This document shows positions 7,236 to 16,022 of a stretch of DNA of 16,600 nucleotides, one piece after another. The DNA is from UBA4055 sp036721445 (GTDB lineage: Bacteria; UBA4055). The first letter of the stretch is position 1, and each line of letters opens with the position of its first letter. The translations under genes and the position numbers were made by a program. The stretch is from positions 1 through 16,600 of the forward strand of contig DAIMKZ010000038.1 in NCBI GenBank assembly GCA_036721445.1, given 5' to 3'. Below the pieces are notes generated by a model that saw only the letters and a list, made by a program, of their open reading frames with translations, made no database searches and had not been told where the DNA came from.

Positions 7236-8324
7236 ATGAGCTCAAGATCAATCATAAAGGGCATACTGATAACGGCAATAGTATTTTCAGGAGCGGTCAG
7301 ACTGTATTCAAGTCCGTCCGAAGCCGGAGTAACTTTCCTGACAATTTCACCTGGCGCAAGACCGACAGGAATGGGCGACTCCTTCGTAGCGATATCGGAT
7401 GATGCCACCGCAAGCTGGTGGAACCCGGCAGGACTTGCAAGACAGTCGGGAAGAGAGCTTACTTTCATGCACGCCAACTGGCTTCCGGGATTCAACCTCA
7501 ATGATATGTACTATGATTTTCTTGCCTACAAGCAGGAGATACCCGGACTTGGTGTTATTGGAGGGAATATAACTTATTTCTACCTTGGAGAACAGACCAA
7601 GACCGACGAATACGGTACAGAGCAGGGTACTTTTAAAACATACGAAACGGCGATGACGGTTTCATACGGTACAGACCTTTCGGACGACCTTTTCATAGGA
7701 CTGAACGCAAAGTTCATATATTCGCACCTTTCAGATACAGGTGCGGGCAACGAGCAGGGATCAGGTACAGGTCACAGTATGGCTGTCGATCTAGGATTGC
7801 TCTATCAGACGGACTACGATCTGGATATAGGGCTCGCCCTGACGAATCTGGGACCGAAGATATCCTACATTGATTACGAGCAGGCCGACCCTCTTCCGAC
7901 GACGATGAGGCTGGGTCTGGCATATTATCTGTTTTACGATGATTACAATTCTCTTGTGCTTACAAGCGATATGACGAAGCTTTTAGTTCGAAGAGGAAAA
8001 GATCTGGACGAGGGAGAGGACGGCATAGATACTTCGGACGAATGGAACTATACCGATCCTATCTGGAAAGCGCTTTTTACTTCATGGACAGACGACGACG
8101 GCTTTAAAGATCTCGTTTATGGTCTTGGAGCAGAATACTGGTACAACAAGATGATCTCGCTAAGGATGGGCTTCTGGAACGACGATATGGGCGAGATAAG
8201 CGCAACTACCTACGGTACAAGTCTCAGATACGACAAGTACATTTTCGATTTTTCATATCTTGACGCAGGCGAGGGACATCCCCTAACTGACACAATGAGA
8301 TTCTCAATAAATATCGGTTTTTAG
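7236..8324 (+). CDS. PorV/PorQ-family outer-membrane beta-barrel protein
   Basis: This 362-residue protein has a signal peptide (hydrophobic ILITAIVFSGAV, cleavage near residue 25) and the family hallmark at about 37-68: SPGARPTGMGDSFVAISDD followed by WWNPAGLA. The rest is an alternating, aromatic- and Gly-rich barrel (FadL-like in fold) that ends in FSINIGF with the terminal Phe typical of outer-membrane proteins. In Porphyromonas, PorV (LptO) is an outer-membrane shuttle that takes type IX secretion substrates by their C-terminal domain to the PorU attachment complex; PorQ is related. Which paralogue role applies here cannot be told. GGAG lies seven bases before the ATG. The next gene, 17 bases on, encodes a protein with a T9SS-like sorting domain, supporting a substrate-partner relation. 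Confidence 0.88.
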   Translation: MSSRSIIKGILITAIVFSGAVRLYSSPSEAGVTFLTISPGARPTGMGDSFVAISDDATASWWNPAGLARQSGRELTFMHANWLPGFNLNDMYYDFLAYKQEIPGLGVIGGNITYFYLGEQTKTDEYGTEQGTFKTYETAMTVSYGTDLSDDLFIGLNAKFIYSHLSDTGAGNEQGSGTGHSMAVDLGLLYQTDYDLDIGLALTNLGPKISYIDYEQADPLPTTMRLGLAYYLFYDDYNSLVLTSDMTKLLVRRGKDLDEGEDGIDTSDEWNYTDPIWKALFTSWTDDDGFKDLVYGLGAEYWYNKMISLRMGFWNDDMGEISATTYGTSLRYDKYIFDFSYLDAGEGHPLTDTMRFSINIGF

Positions 8325-8341
8325 GCGGCTGAAGAAAAAAA

Positions 8342-11212
8342 ATGACTGATCGTAAAGTAAAATACTTCTTAGTGATACTTCTTACACTGACTGCCGTATT
8401 GAGCAGCGCCGGAATGAGATTCGATCCTTTCAAGACTGCCGAGAATTTAGTTGAAAAGTCCGTGCCTGATACGCTCAAAGTGCTTGCTCTGATGGTTGAA
8501 TTCGAAACGGACGATCTGGATTACACTACGGGTACCGGCGAATTCGGTTCCGGATATCCTGACACTCTGCATATTGACGGACTTCCGCATGACAGGTCTT
8601 ATTTTGAAGATCAGCTCGAATTCGTGAAAAATTATTTCGGAAAGCAGTCTCGAGGTTCGGTCCATGTCGAATATACAGTGCTGGACTCGACAGTTTCTCT
8701 GGATCATCCCATGTGGTACTACAACCCGAACAACGGGAGTGAGGTACTGCTTGAGAGGCTTATTGAGATGTATAGATCTTCTTGGAATTCTGTCAGAGAC
8801 GATCTTGGAATTGAGTTTAATAATTATAATACTTTCGTGATCTTTCACGCGGGGTCAGGTCAGGAATTCAATCCCGGTTTTGACGAAACACCCTTCGACA
8901 TTCCCTCAGTTTATCTTTCTGAAACCGATCTGGGAACTGATTATGTCGAGGCTCACGACGGAAAATCGATAACGAATACTATAATACTTCCGGAATGCGA
9001 ATGGCAGATCTATGACGGAAGCTGGTATCACGCCGGAATGGGAGGAATATCCTCTCTTATGTTCGCGCACAGGCTCGGTATACCTAATCTTTATTCTTCC
9101 GATGACGGAAAAAGCTGCATAGGTAAATTCGGGCTTATGGACCAGGGATCAGCTAATTTCTCGGGAATGATACCTTCGGGAGTATCCGCATGGGTGAAAG
9201 AACTTAAAGGCTGGGCTGATGTTGCAATACTCACCTCGCCTCAAGACAGTTTAAAAATTATGTCTGACTCGACTATATGCAGGATCGAATTGAACAGCGA
9301 TGAATATCTGCTTCTTGAGAACAGAACCCCTGTAAATTACACTTCTGCATTAGATGAGATCTTCGGATACGATCGGGACGGCAGGAGGATGCGCTTCTTT
9401 TACGATGAGGACGGGCTTGAGGACTATGAGGTCGATGCAGATTTTAAAACGCTTGTAAGAATAGATGAAGACGACTATGATTTCGGACTTCCGACCGGAT
9501 ATGACCTTGACTATGGCGATCAGCTCTCAAGATCGAAGGGCGGGATTCTCATATGGCATATAGACAGGACAAAAACTACTCAGTATAATATTGACAACAA
9601 CTCCGTGAACGACGATTACGAAAACAGAGGCGTTTACCTGGAAGAGGCTGACGGTTCATTCGACATAGGCAATGATTACTGGCTGTTCGACAACGGTTAC
9701 GGAACAGAGCTCGGATGGTTCTATGACGCTTTCTTTTCTGACAACCAGTACTGGCTTACTTATCCGAACAGCGGTCTTAATTCTGTCGAGTTCAGCTCGG
9801 TCTCATTCCCCAGATCAGATACGAACAAAGATATTCAGACGGGTATAAAACTTCACAAATTCTCTACTATCGGAAGAGAGATGACATTTTCATTCTCCTA
9901 TGAGGATGAGGAAAGATATTTTTCGACTGATCCGGAGCTGACGGAAGAAGGTTTGTACTCGCCATGTTATCTGAACGGAGATATATATCACTTTTTTTGC
10001 GGTACTGACGGCGAATTTAAGATCTTTGATGCCGACAGCCTGATCTATAGCGGATCATTCGGCGCATCCGTAAACAGCAGTTTTCTTCCTTTCACGTCCG
10101 GCGAGAATATCTCTGTCGTGCAGGCTGATTCTGCAGGAGTTCTTTCAGTCGACTTATCTTCAGGTACGGTTCATGCTATTAATTGCGGTAAGGTTGTCTC
10201 GCAGCCTGTTGCCGGTATTGTTCCGACTGCGGACGGTCTGATAAACATCGAGGAAGGCTTTTTACCTGTGACAGGTTCGGAGATTTATACTGAGGCAAAT
10301 AGGCTGATGGTACTTACTGACGGAACTGGAGCGGTAAAATACATAAGCGGAAATAATTCTGATGTCCTGTTCGGAATAGATATTCTATCAGGTTTAGTTT
10401 CAGAAAAACCGATTCATGCGGATTCTACATATTATATTCAGACCGACGACGCAAGGAATATGAACGGAATAGCCGCATTTTTAAAGACTGCAGGTTCCGA
10501 CGGGAATTCACAAACGCTCTGGAACGATATCGATTCTGACGGACAACCTGAATCGGTCACAGCCGACGGGAGTAATTTACTGCTTTCAAATCAGTACGGA
10601 GTTTATGAGAACGGCTTTCCTCTGAACACATCTCTGGGAGGCATTTCTAAAACTTTTATTTTCGAAAGCAGCGGTAACAAATATATTGCCGCAGTCGACT
10701 CTTCTTCGTGTTACGGGATAATATCATCTGAAGGCGTTTATGATAAGAAAAATGACAGATCTATGCCTGACTTCGGAGAAAATTCGGGTCTTTTTGAGGC
10801 TGACGGTTATGTCTGTCTCTACAATTTTGACGGAAGGGTCCTCACTTATCACAGAATAGCTGCAGGCAGCATTTCGGGCTATACGGACTTCGGGAAAAGG
10901 GTCATAGTTCTATCCGATACACCGGGCGCTCCGGATCAGAACACTATCTCAGGCTCGATCTATAACTGGCCGAATCCTGCGAGGGGAGATGTAACCAACT
11001 TCAGATTCTTCCTGAATGAACCGGCGGAAGTAAAGATTGATATATATGATATTAACGGTAATCTTGTAGAAAAATTAAAAAAGAGCTTCAGCGCATCCGG
11101 TGAATGGTTCGAGATAGAATGGAATGTAATTTCCGTGCCTTCTGGTATTTACAGAGCCGTTCTCGATTTTGGAGATGAAAAGAGAAAAGTCAAAGCAGCG
11201 GTGATCAAATGA
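8342..11212 (+). CDS. M6-metalloprotease-like secreted protein, degenerate zinc site, T9SS-like C-terminal domain
   Basis: This 956-residue protein has a signal peptide (hydrophobic 8-22). Residues about 44-520 match immune-inhibitor-A-like (M6) peptidases: YFGKQSRGSV near 98, LGIPNLY at 245-251, GLMDQGS at 264-270 (Met-turn-like), SAWVKELKGW at 282-291, and GGILIWHID at 400-408 followed by VYLEEADG. The zinc helix that should read HExxHxxG is LMFAH at 239-243, so the first His and catalytic Glu are replaced; only the second His (243) remains. It is therefore probably a non-catalytic pseudopeptidase. Residues 525-860 are beta-rich, with repeats suggesting a propeller-like region and no recognised family. 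Residues about 871-956 form a T9SS-like/FlgD-like sorting domain. Its TGA overlaps the next gene's ATG (ATGA). Confidence 0.85.
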   Translation: MTDRKVKYFLVILLTLTAVLSSAGMRFDPFKTAENLVEKSVPDTLKVLALMVEFETDDLDYTTGTGEFGSGYPDTLHIDGLPHDRSYFEDQLEFVKNYFGKQSRGSVHVEYTVLDSTVSLDHPMWYYNPNNGSEVLLERLIEMYRSSWNSVRDDLGIEFNNYNTFVIFHAGSGQEFNPGFDETPFDIPSVYLSETDLGTDYVEAHDGKSITNTIILPECEWQIYDGSWYHAGMGGISSLMFAHRLGIPNLYSSDDGKSCIGKFGLMDQGSANFSGMIPSGVSAWVKELKGWADVAILTSPQDSLKIMSDSTICRIELNSDEYLLLENRTPVNYTSALDEIFGYDRDGRRMRFFYDEDGLEDYEVDADFKTLVRIDEDDYDFGLPTGYDLDYGDQLSRSKGGILIWHIDRTKTTQYNIDNNSVNDDYENRGVYLEEADGSFDIGNDYWLFDNGYGTELGWFYDAFFSDNQYWLTYPNSGLNSVEFSSVSFPRSDTNKDIQTGIKLHKFSTIGREMTFSFSYEDEERYFSTDPELTEEGLYSPCYLNGDIYHFFCGTDGEFKIFDADSLIYSGSFGASVNSSFLPFTSGENISVVQADSAGVLSVDLSSGTVHAINCGKVVSQPVAGIVPTADGLINIEEGFLPVTGSEIYTEANRLMVLTDGTGAVKYISGNNSDVLFGIDILSGLVSEKPIHADSTYYIQTDDARNMNGIAAFLKTAGSDGNSQTLWNDIDSDGQPESVTADGSNLLLSNQYGVYENGFPLNTSLGGISKTFIFESSGNKYIAAVDSSSCYGIISSEGVYDKKNDRSMPDFGENSGLFEADGYVCLYNFDGRVLTYHRIAAGSISGYTDFGKRVIVLSDTPGAPDQNTISGSIYNWPNPARGDVTNFRFFLNEPAEVKIDIYDINGNLVEKLKKSFSASGEWFEIEWNVISVPSGIYRAVLDFGDEKRKVKAAVIK
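10952..11209 (+). other. T9SS-type-A-like C-terminal sorting domain
   Basis: Residues 871-956 of the M6-like protein show the pattern of these domains: WPNPARGD at the start, VKIDIYDINGNLVEKL in the middle, then SGIYRAVLDFG and a Lys-rich terminal strand (KRKVKAAVIK). In Bacteroidota this Ig-like domain directs export across the outer membrane and is often removed by PorU. FlgD-like Ig domains in other FCB lineages look alike, so the route is inferred. Confidence 0.8.
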
Positions 11213-14200
11213 TGAAAAGAGTATTTCTGCTCATACATATCCTATCCGCCGCGCTTCTCTGCCAGATGCTGGGTGACTACAATCATCCGGAACTGAAGTG
11301 GAAGAATTACGAGTCTGAACATTTTATTTTTATATATCACAACGGAACTGAGAAAAGCGTTCTCAGGTTCGCAGATGTCGGCGAGAAAGTCTACGGACCG
11401 ATTACTGAGCTGTACAATTATAAGCCCGACGGAAAGTTAAGGGTGGTCGTGGCGGATTTCGATGATACAGCGAACGGCGGGGCGTATTACTATACAGACA
11501 AGATGGTGCTCTGGGCGCCTTCGTTCGATACGGAGCTGCGCGGAAATCATTTCTGGTATGCCAATGTGTTCACTCACGAATTCACGCACATGATCCACCT
11601 GCAGGTCTCCAGAAAATCCTCCCAGGTAGTACCAGGTCTTTATTTCCAGTGGACAGGTTATGAAAGCGAGAAGAGGGAAGATGTTCTCACGGGATTTCCC
11701 AACGTTCTTGCTTCCGCCAGTCTGCCTTTTAACATAATCCCTCCGTGGTTCGCGGAAGGTATAGCTCAGAGTCAGGCTATCGACACTCTATATTACGATT
11801 TCTGGGACTCTAACAGGGACATGGTGTTCAGGGAAAGACTGATGAGCGGGCAGGAACTCCGTTACGAGCAGCTTCTTGATTTTATTAACAAATCTTCGCA
11901 CGAGGCTGAGACAATCTACAACACCGGCTATGCCTTCGTGCAGTACATATACAGGGAATACGGCAAAAAAGCACTCTACGATATAACAAAAGAAATGAGC
12001 AGACTTACATCTTTCACTTTCGAACAGGCTGTTGAAAGGGCTGTCGGAATAAATGCAAAGGACCTTTATGCGGAATTTATTGAGAAATCGAAAGCTGAGT
12101 ACGCATTAAAGACTTCGGATATTACGGTCAATCTGAAGGAAGGAAAGGATGTTTCAGATTCGGCGTATGTTAATTCGCATCCTAAATTCTCGCCGGACGG
12201 CAGATATCTGTCTTACCTTTCAACGAAAAAGAGCGGCGAGGCAACTTTCTACAGAAGAGACCTCTGGATTAAAGACCTGAAAACTGACTCCGTAAAGATG
12301 ATCGTTCCCGCAGTACTTTTCTCATCCTACTCATGGTCACCGGACAGTAAAAAGATATATTTTTCAAGGATAGATTCCTACAGCGTTTACGGGAACCAGT
12401 TCCTCGATATCTTCGAATACGATATCGAAAAGGAAAAAGAGGAAAAAATAACTGAAGGACAAAGAGCCGCGAATCCGGAAGTATCCCCCGACGGTACAAA
12501 GATAGCTTATGTGGCGACTGAAGACGGAACGAGGAACATCTATATCTATAACCTCTTATCGGGCGAGTCAAAAAAGATAACTGATCACGATGACGGCACG
12601 CAGTTCTTTCTGCCGCAGTGGAACAGGGAGGGAGATAAGCTTCTTATTGACAGATCGGGAATCTCTTTCGGCAGAGATATTGTTCTCGTCGACACTCTCG
12701 GAACGGAAACAGAACTGATCTCCGGCCCGCACGATGACAGAGACCCTGTATTCTCGCACGACTTCGCATCAGTTTATTTTTCGAGCGACAGAACCGGAAT
12801 ATTCAACATTTACAGGTATGATCTGACTACCGGAGAGACTTTACCAATTACGAATGTCAGGGGCGGAGCTCTATATCCCGACGTGAACGGAACCGACCTG
12901 ATCTATGCAAACTATAAAGGTATCAGGATGAATATTCATTCGCTCGGTCTGAGTGAAAAAGGAGGTGCGGTATCGGATTACAGAGATATGAAAATATTGT
13001 CATCAGATTACCGCTTTATTCCGGAACCAGACAGGCTGAAAAAGTCTGAAAATTACGGGAACGAATTCGAACACATTCTCATTATACCCAGGATCGCTTT
13101 CGATGACGGGAAATTCAAGCCCGGTATATATTTCATGGTCAACGACTATCTTGAAAAGATCTCGCTTTTCGGAGGGTTCGGTTACGCCCCCGGCAACGGT
13201 GATTACGATATTTTCGCCATGGCGGAATATAAATTCCTGCTACCAACGCTTTATGGACTGGGGATCAATGTGGTAAAGCATGATGATAATTCTTTTCTCG
13301 ATGAAAGTATCATCGTTGATTCTTACGAGGATGAATCCGGGAACGACATCCCTATATATCAGGAGAACGGGATCGATTTTACATACGATCTCAAGGAGTT
13401 CGATTTCGGTGTCAAAACGCCTATGACCTTCATGCCCAAATTACTTACGGGAAAGCTCGGAAAGTTCGATTTTGACGGCTATTTTGCATATATCAGGAAC
13501 GACGCAAAGGGTGATTACGGCGACTATATACTACAGTACACTTATTATAAGGAGAGAAGCTTTCACTTCAATTTCGGCATAAACAGGACGAAATTTGATT
13601 ATAACGATTACATAAACCCAAGGTTCGGAAGGAACTGGAAATTCACTTATTCGAGACATTTGACAGATTTTATTCAGGGATTCAGCTTAAACTCAGATTA
13701 TGGAACTCTTCAGGAAGACTACCTCAAATACAATTATAATTTTTATACGGCTTCGCTTAACGAGCATTTCGGACTTCCTTTCGGTACCGGAATGACATTG
13801 AAATTAAAAGGCGCTTATCTTGATGACGATGATATCGATTCGTTCTATTACAATTACCTCGGAGGTCTGACGGGACTGAAAGGATATTCGTTCTACAGCT
13901 TAGGCGGAACAAAAACTCTGTACTCCGGCCTTTACCTCCGTTTCCCGATAGTTGAGAGAACGGATAAAAGACTAGGTTTCTACAATTTCAAGAACCTTTA
14001 TCTGGGATTGTTCGCGGAGGCGGGAACGGCCTGGACGACAGAAGAGTTCAGTTCTGCGTTCGATGATCTGAGGAAGGATATAGGTATCAATGTACGGCTT
14101 TTCGGATCTCTGTTCTACGGAATGCCGATGTCTGTTGAGTTCAGCGCCGCCTACGGTCTTGACGAGTTCGAGAGCGGAGGAGTTGATTACGGCGGTGAGA

Positions 14201-14244
14201 TCAGGCATTACCTGACGGTGCTGTTCGATTTTCCGGAATTTTAA
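11209..14244 (+). CDS. Gluzincin protease - PD40 beta-propeller - outer-membrane barrel fusion
   Basis: This 1011-residue envelope protein has three parts. After a signal peptide (about 1-18), residues 30-300 are a peptidase-MA/gluzincin domain with HEFTH at 123-127 and WFAEG at 180-184, whose Glu183 is the likely third zinc ligand, so the site looks intact. Residues about 315-580 hold PD40/TolB-like propeller blades (PKFSPDGRYLSYLS, YSWSPDSKKIYFS, PEVSPDGTKIAYVA, PVFSHDFASVYFSS). Residues about 625-1011 are an aromatic-rich barrel related to bacterial surface antigen D15 (Omp85-type), ending in a terminal Phe. The protease would thus be held at the periplasmic face of the outer membrane. The ATG overlaps the upstream stop by four bases, so translation is coupled to the M6-like cargo. 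The substrate is unknown. Confidence 0.85.
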   Translation: MMKRVFLLIHILSAALLCQMLGDYNHPELKWKNYESEHFIFIYHNGTEKSVLRFADVGEKVYGPITELYNYKPDGKLRVVVADFDDTANGGAYYYTDKMVLWAPSFDTELRGNHFWYANVFTHEFTHMIHLQVSRKSSQVVPGLYFQWTGYESEKREDVLTGFPNVLASASLPFNIIPPWFAEGIAQSQAIDTLYYDFWDSNRDMVFRERLMSGQELRYEQLLDFINKSSHEAETIYNTGYAFVQYIYREYGKKALYDITKEMSRLTSFTFEQAVERAVGINAKDLYAEFIEKSKAEYALKTSDITVNLKEGKDVSDSAYVNSHPKFSPDGRYLSYLSTKKSGEATFYRRDLWIKDLKTDSVKMIVPAVLFSSYSWSPDSKKIYFSRIDSYSVYGNQFLDIFEYDIEKEKEEKITEGQRAANPEVSPDGTKIAYVATEDGTRNIYIYNLLSGESKKITDHDDGTQFFLPQWNREGDKLLIDRSGISFGRDIVLVDTLGTETELISGPHDDRDPVFSHDFASVYFSSDRTGIFNIYRYDLTTGETLPITNVRGGALYPDVNGTDLIYANYKGIRMNIHSLGLSEKGGAVSDYRDMKILSSDYRFIPEPDRLKKSENYGNEFEHILIIPRIAFDDGKFKPGIYFMVNDYLEKISLFGGFGYAPGNGDYDIFAMAEYKFLLPTLYGLGINVVKHDDNSFLDESIIVDSYEDESGNDIPIYQENGIDFTYDLKEFDFGVKTPMTFMPKLLTGKLGKFDFDGYFAYIRNDAKGDYGDYILQYTYYKERSFHFNFGINRTKFDYNDYINPRFGRNWKFTYSRHLTDFIQGFSLNSDYGTLQEDYLKYNYNFYTASLNEHFGLPFGTGMTLKLKGAYLDDDDIDSFYYNYLGGLTGLKGYSFYSLGGTKTLYSGLYLRFPIVERTDKRLGFYNFKNLYLGLFAEAGTAWTTEEFSSAFDDLRKDIGINVRLFGSLFYGMPMSVEFSAAYGLDEFESGGVDYGGEIRHYLTVLFDFPEF

Positions 14245-14264
14245 TAAACTTAAAGGGATAAAAG

Positions 14265-15365
14265 ATGAAGAGAACTATTACAACAATATTTATGATCGCG
14301 GTGATGATATCTGCTTCCTATTCAGAACCCGGCATGAAATTTTCCGGACTGAACGATCTTTTATTAGCCCAGGACGGAACCGAAGGATCATCACTCGAGA
14401 CTGAGGGAATTACCCCCAGGATCAAGTCCAAGAAAAAAGCAGAATACAGGGACGGTAAAAGTCCTCTTGTTGCGGCCGGTCTTTCGCTTATGGTACCGGG
14501 AGCCGGAGAGTTCTACGGTAAGGACTATATCAGAAGCGGTATTTTCTTCGGTATCGAAATATTTACACTTTCTATGTGGTATTATTATGAGAGCGACGGC
14601 GACGACAGAAGGGACGAGTACAGAGATTACGCGGACGCTAATTTTGACGAGCAGCTCTATTACGGCGGGCTTTTGGGAATGACCCAGAACGTGGTCAGCT
14701 GGCTCGAGAGCAAGAACAGTCTTGTACCCGGTGACGAGTTCAATGCGGCTGACTACTGGAGCTACGATTATTTTTCGGACAGGGACCACTGGACGCACGA
14801 GTTGAAGGACAGTCTGGCTGTTTATGATTTCCTGGCTCTTTCATACAAAGAAGGGTTCAACGGTTTTCCGCTCCAGCTCGAAGGGAACGCCAATCAGTTC
14901 ACTCACAACCTTCCCGAAACGAAAACTCAGCAGTATTACGAGATGATAGGAAAATATCATCAGTTTTCATGCGGATGGAATGACTTCAACGGCTATGACT
15001 ATAATTCTGACGGATCGGTCGTCATGGATACGCTTTATGTTCAGAGCAATCAGGGTGTAGATGAGCCAGTAGTTATTCCCAGATTAAAACTAACAGACGG
15101 TGTTTTTAACTATACCGAGAACGGATACACTTCTCCCCAGGTGGATTTCTATGAGGACCTGAGGAACAAGACGAACGAGGCATATGAGATGGGTCAGAAT
15201 TTCCTTATGGTGACGCTGCTTAATCATGTAGCATCGGCTTTTGACGCTTCATACGTGATTAAAAAGAAGTACCAGATAGATACACAGCTCCGCATAGAGA
15301 ACAGCGAAAAAGGCGAAGCTATCGGGCTTGAAAATTACAAAGTGACCTATTCTCTGAGATGGTAA
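14265..15365 (+). CDS. DUF5683-like envelope protein, long paralogue
   Basis: This 366-residue protein has a signal peptide (MKRT, hydrophobic, cleavage near residue 20). It carries a conserved core SLMVPGAGEFYGKDYIRSG at about 74-92 followed by a hydrophobic helix (IFFGIEIFTLSMW), then DEYRDYAD at 117-124 and, near the end, a helix with NHVASAFDASYV (320-331). This resembles DUF5683/PGAGxxY small membrane proteins of FCB bacteria, whose function is unknown. About 100 extra residues, rich in Asp, Tyr and Asn (about 130-222), separate the DEYRDYAD and YEMIGKYHQF blocks compared with the next gene. It ends in YSLRW, a possible barrel-like strand. AAAGGGAT precedes the ATG. The gap to the upstream gene is 20 bases. 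Confidence 0.7.
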   Translation: MKRTITTIFMIAVMISASYSEPGMKFSGLNDLLLAQDGTEGSSLETEGITPRIKSKKKAEYRDGKSPLVAAGLSLMVPGAGEFYGKDYIRSGIFFGIEIFTLSMWYYYESDGDDRRDEYRDYADANFDEQLYYGGLLGMTQNVVSWLESKNSLVPGDEFNAADYWSYDYFSDRDHWTHELKDSLAVYDFLALSYKEGFNGFPLQLEGNANQFTHNLPETKTQQYYEMIGKYHQFSCGWNDFNGYDYNSDGSVVMDTLYVQSNQGVDEPVVIPRLKLTDGVFNYTENGYTSPQVDFYEDLRNKTNEAYEMGQNFLMVTLLNHVASAFDASYVIKKKYQIDTQLRIENSEKGEAIGLENYKVTYSLRW

Positions 15366-16021
15366 TGAACGGCAGGATAAAATTCATATCGGCGATACTG
15401 ATAATCGCGTTCCTTTTACCTTTGAACGCTTACGACAGGTACGGACGGACTTCAAAGACAAAGTCAGGGGGCAATGACGGATTTTCGTATTTCTGGAGAT
15501 CGCTTCTCATCCCTGGATGGGGAGAATATAAACTCGGGTATAAAAAGCAGGCCGCGGTATTTCTTTTAACCGATGTGCTGATGATAGGAACAGCTGCAGG
15601 ATTAAACTACTACTCCGGAGTAAGGACTGACGAGTACAGGGATTTCGCCGAGACCTACGCGGGAGTTAATTCTTCAGGTAAATCCGACAGCTACTGGGTA
15701 CACATCTCAAATTATGACAACACGCTTGAATTCAACGAACAGAGAAATATCGACAGGTATTTTGCGGAAAGATATACTGACGAGGAAGATTTCTGGGACT
15801 GGGAATCCGATGCAAAAAGGGAAAGGTATGACGATATAAGGATATCCGCAGAGAATTCAGACACATGGTTCTACTATACCCTGGGCGGGATTGCCCTCAA
15901 TCATTTCATCAGCGCTCTTAACGCATCAGCCAAAGCATCGGCCGTAAAAGCTCAGGTGACTCAGACCTTTGATCCTGAAGGAAATCTCACGAACAAACTA
16001 ACTCTAACTTACGATTTCTGA
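15359..16021 (+). CDS. DUF5683-like envelope protein, short paralogue
   Basis: This 220-residue protein has a signal peptide (FISAILIIAFLLPLNA, cleavage near residue 24). It shares the blocks of the preceding protein: SLLIPGWGEYKLGYKKQ (48-64), a hydrophobic helix, DEYRDFAE (91-98), a Tyr/Trp-rich RYFAERYTDEEDFWDW block (133-148) and NHFISALNASAKA (181-193). It ends in NKLTLTYDF, a strand with terminal Phe. It is thus a tandem paralogue, not a frameshifted part of its neighbour, since each has its own signal peptide and full core. The start could be the ATG at 15359 or the one at 15365, whose A completes the upstream TAA (TAATG). Neither has a strong ribosome site, so coupling is likely. No function is known to me. 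Confidence 0.72.
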   Translation: MVMNGRIKFISAILIIAFLLPLNAYDRYGRTSKTKSGGNDGFSYFWRSLLIPGWGEYKLGYKKQAAVFLLTDVLMIGTAAGLNYYSGVRTDEYRDFAETYAGVNSSGKSDSYWVHISNYDNTLEFNEQRNIDRYFAERYTDEEDFWDWESDAKRERYDDIRISAENSDTWFYYTLGGIALNHFISALNASAKASAVKAQVTQTFDPEGNLTNKLTLTYDF

Positions 16022-16022
16022 T

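Noticed and set aside
9056..9070. Sequencing error as the cause of the lost HExxH
   Set aside because: At least three base changes without any frameshift would be needed (CAT to CTT and GAG to ATG), and the flanking motif stays in frame. Error is unlikely but a read check would settle it.
14265..16021. The two DUF5683-like genes as one gene split by a frameshift
   Set aside because: Each has its own signal peptide and complete set of shared blocks, which fits tandem paralogues.
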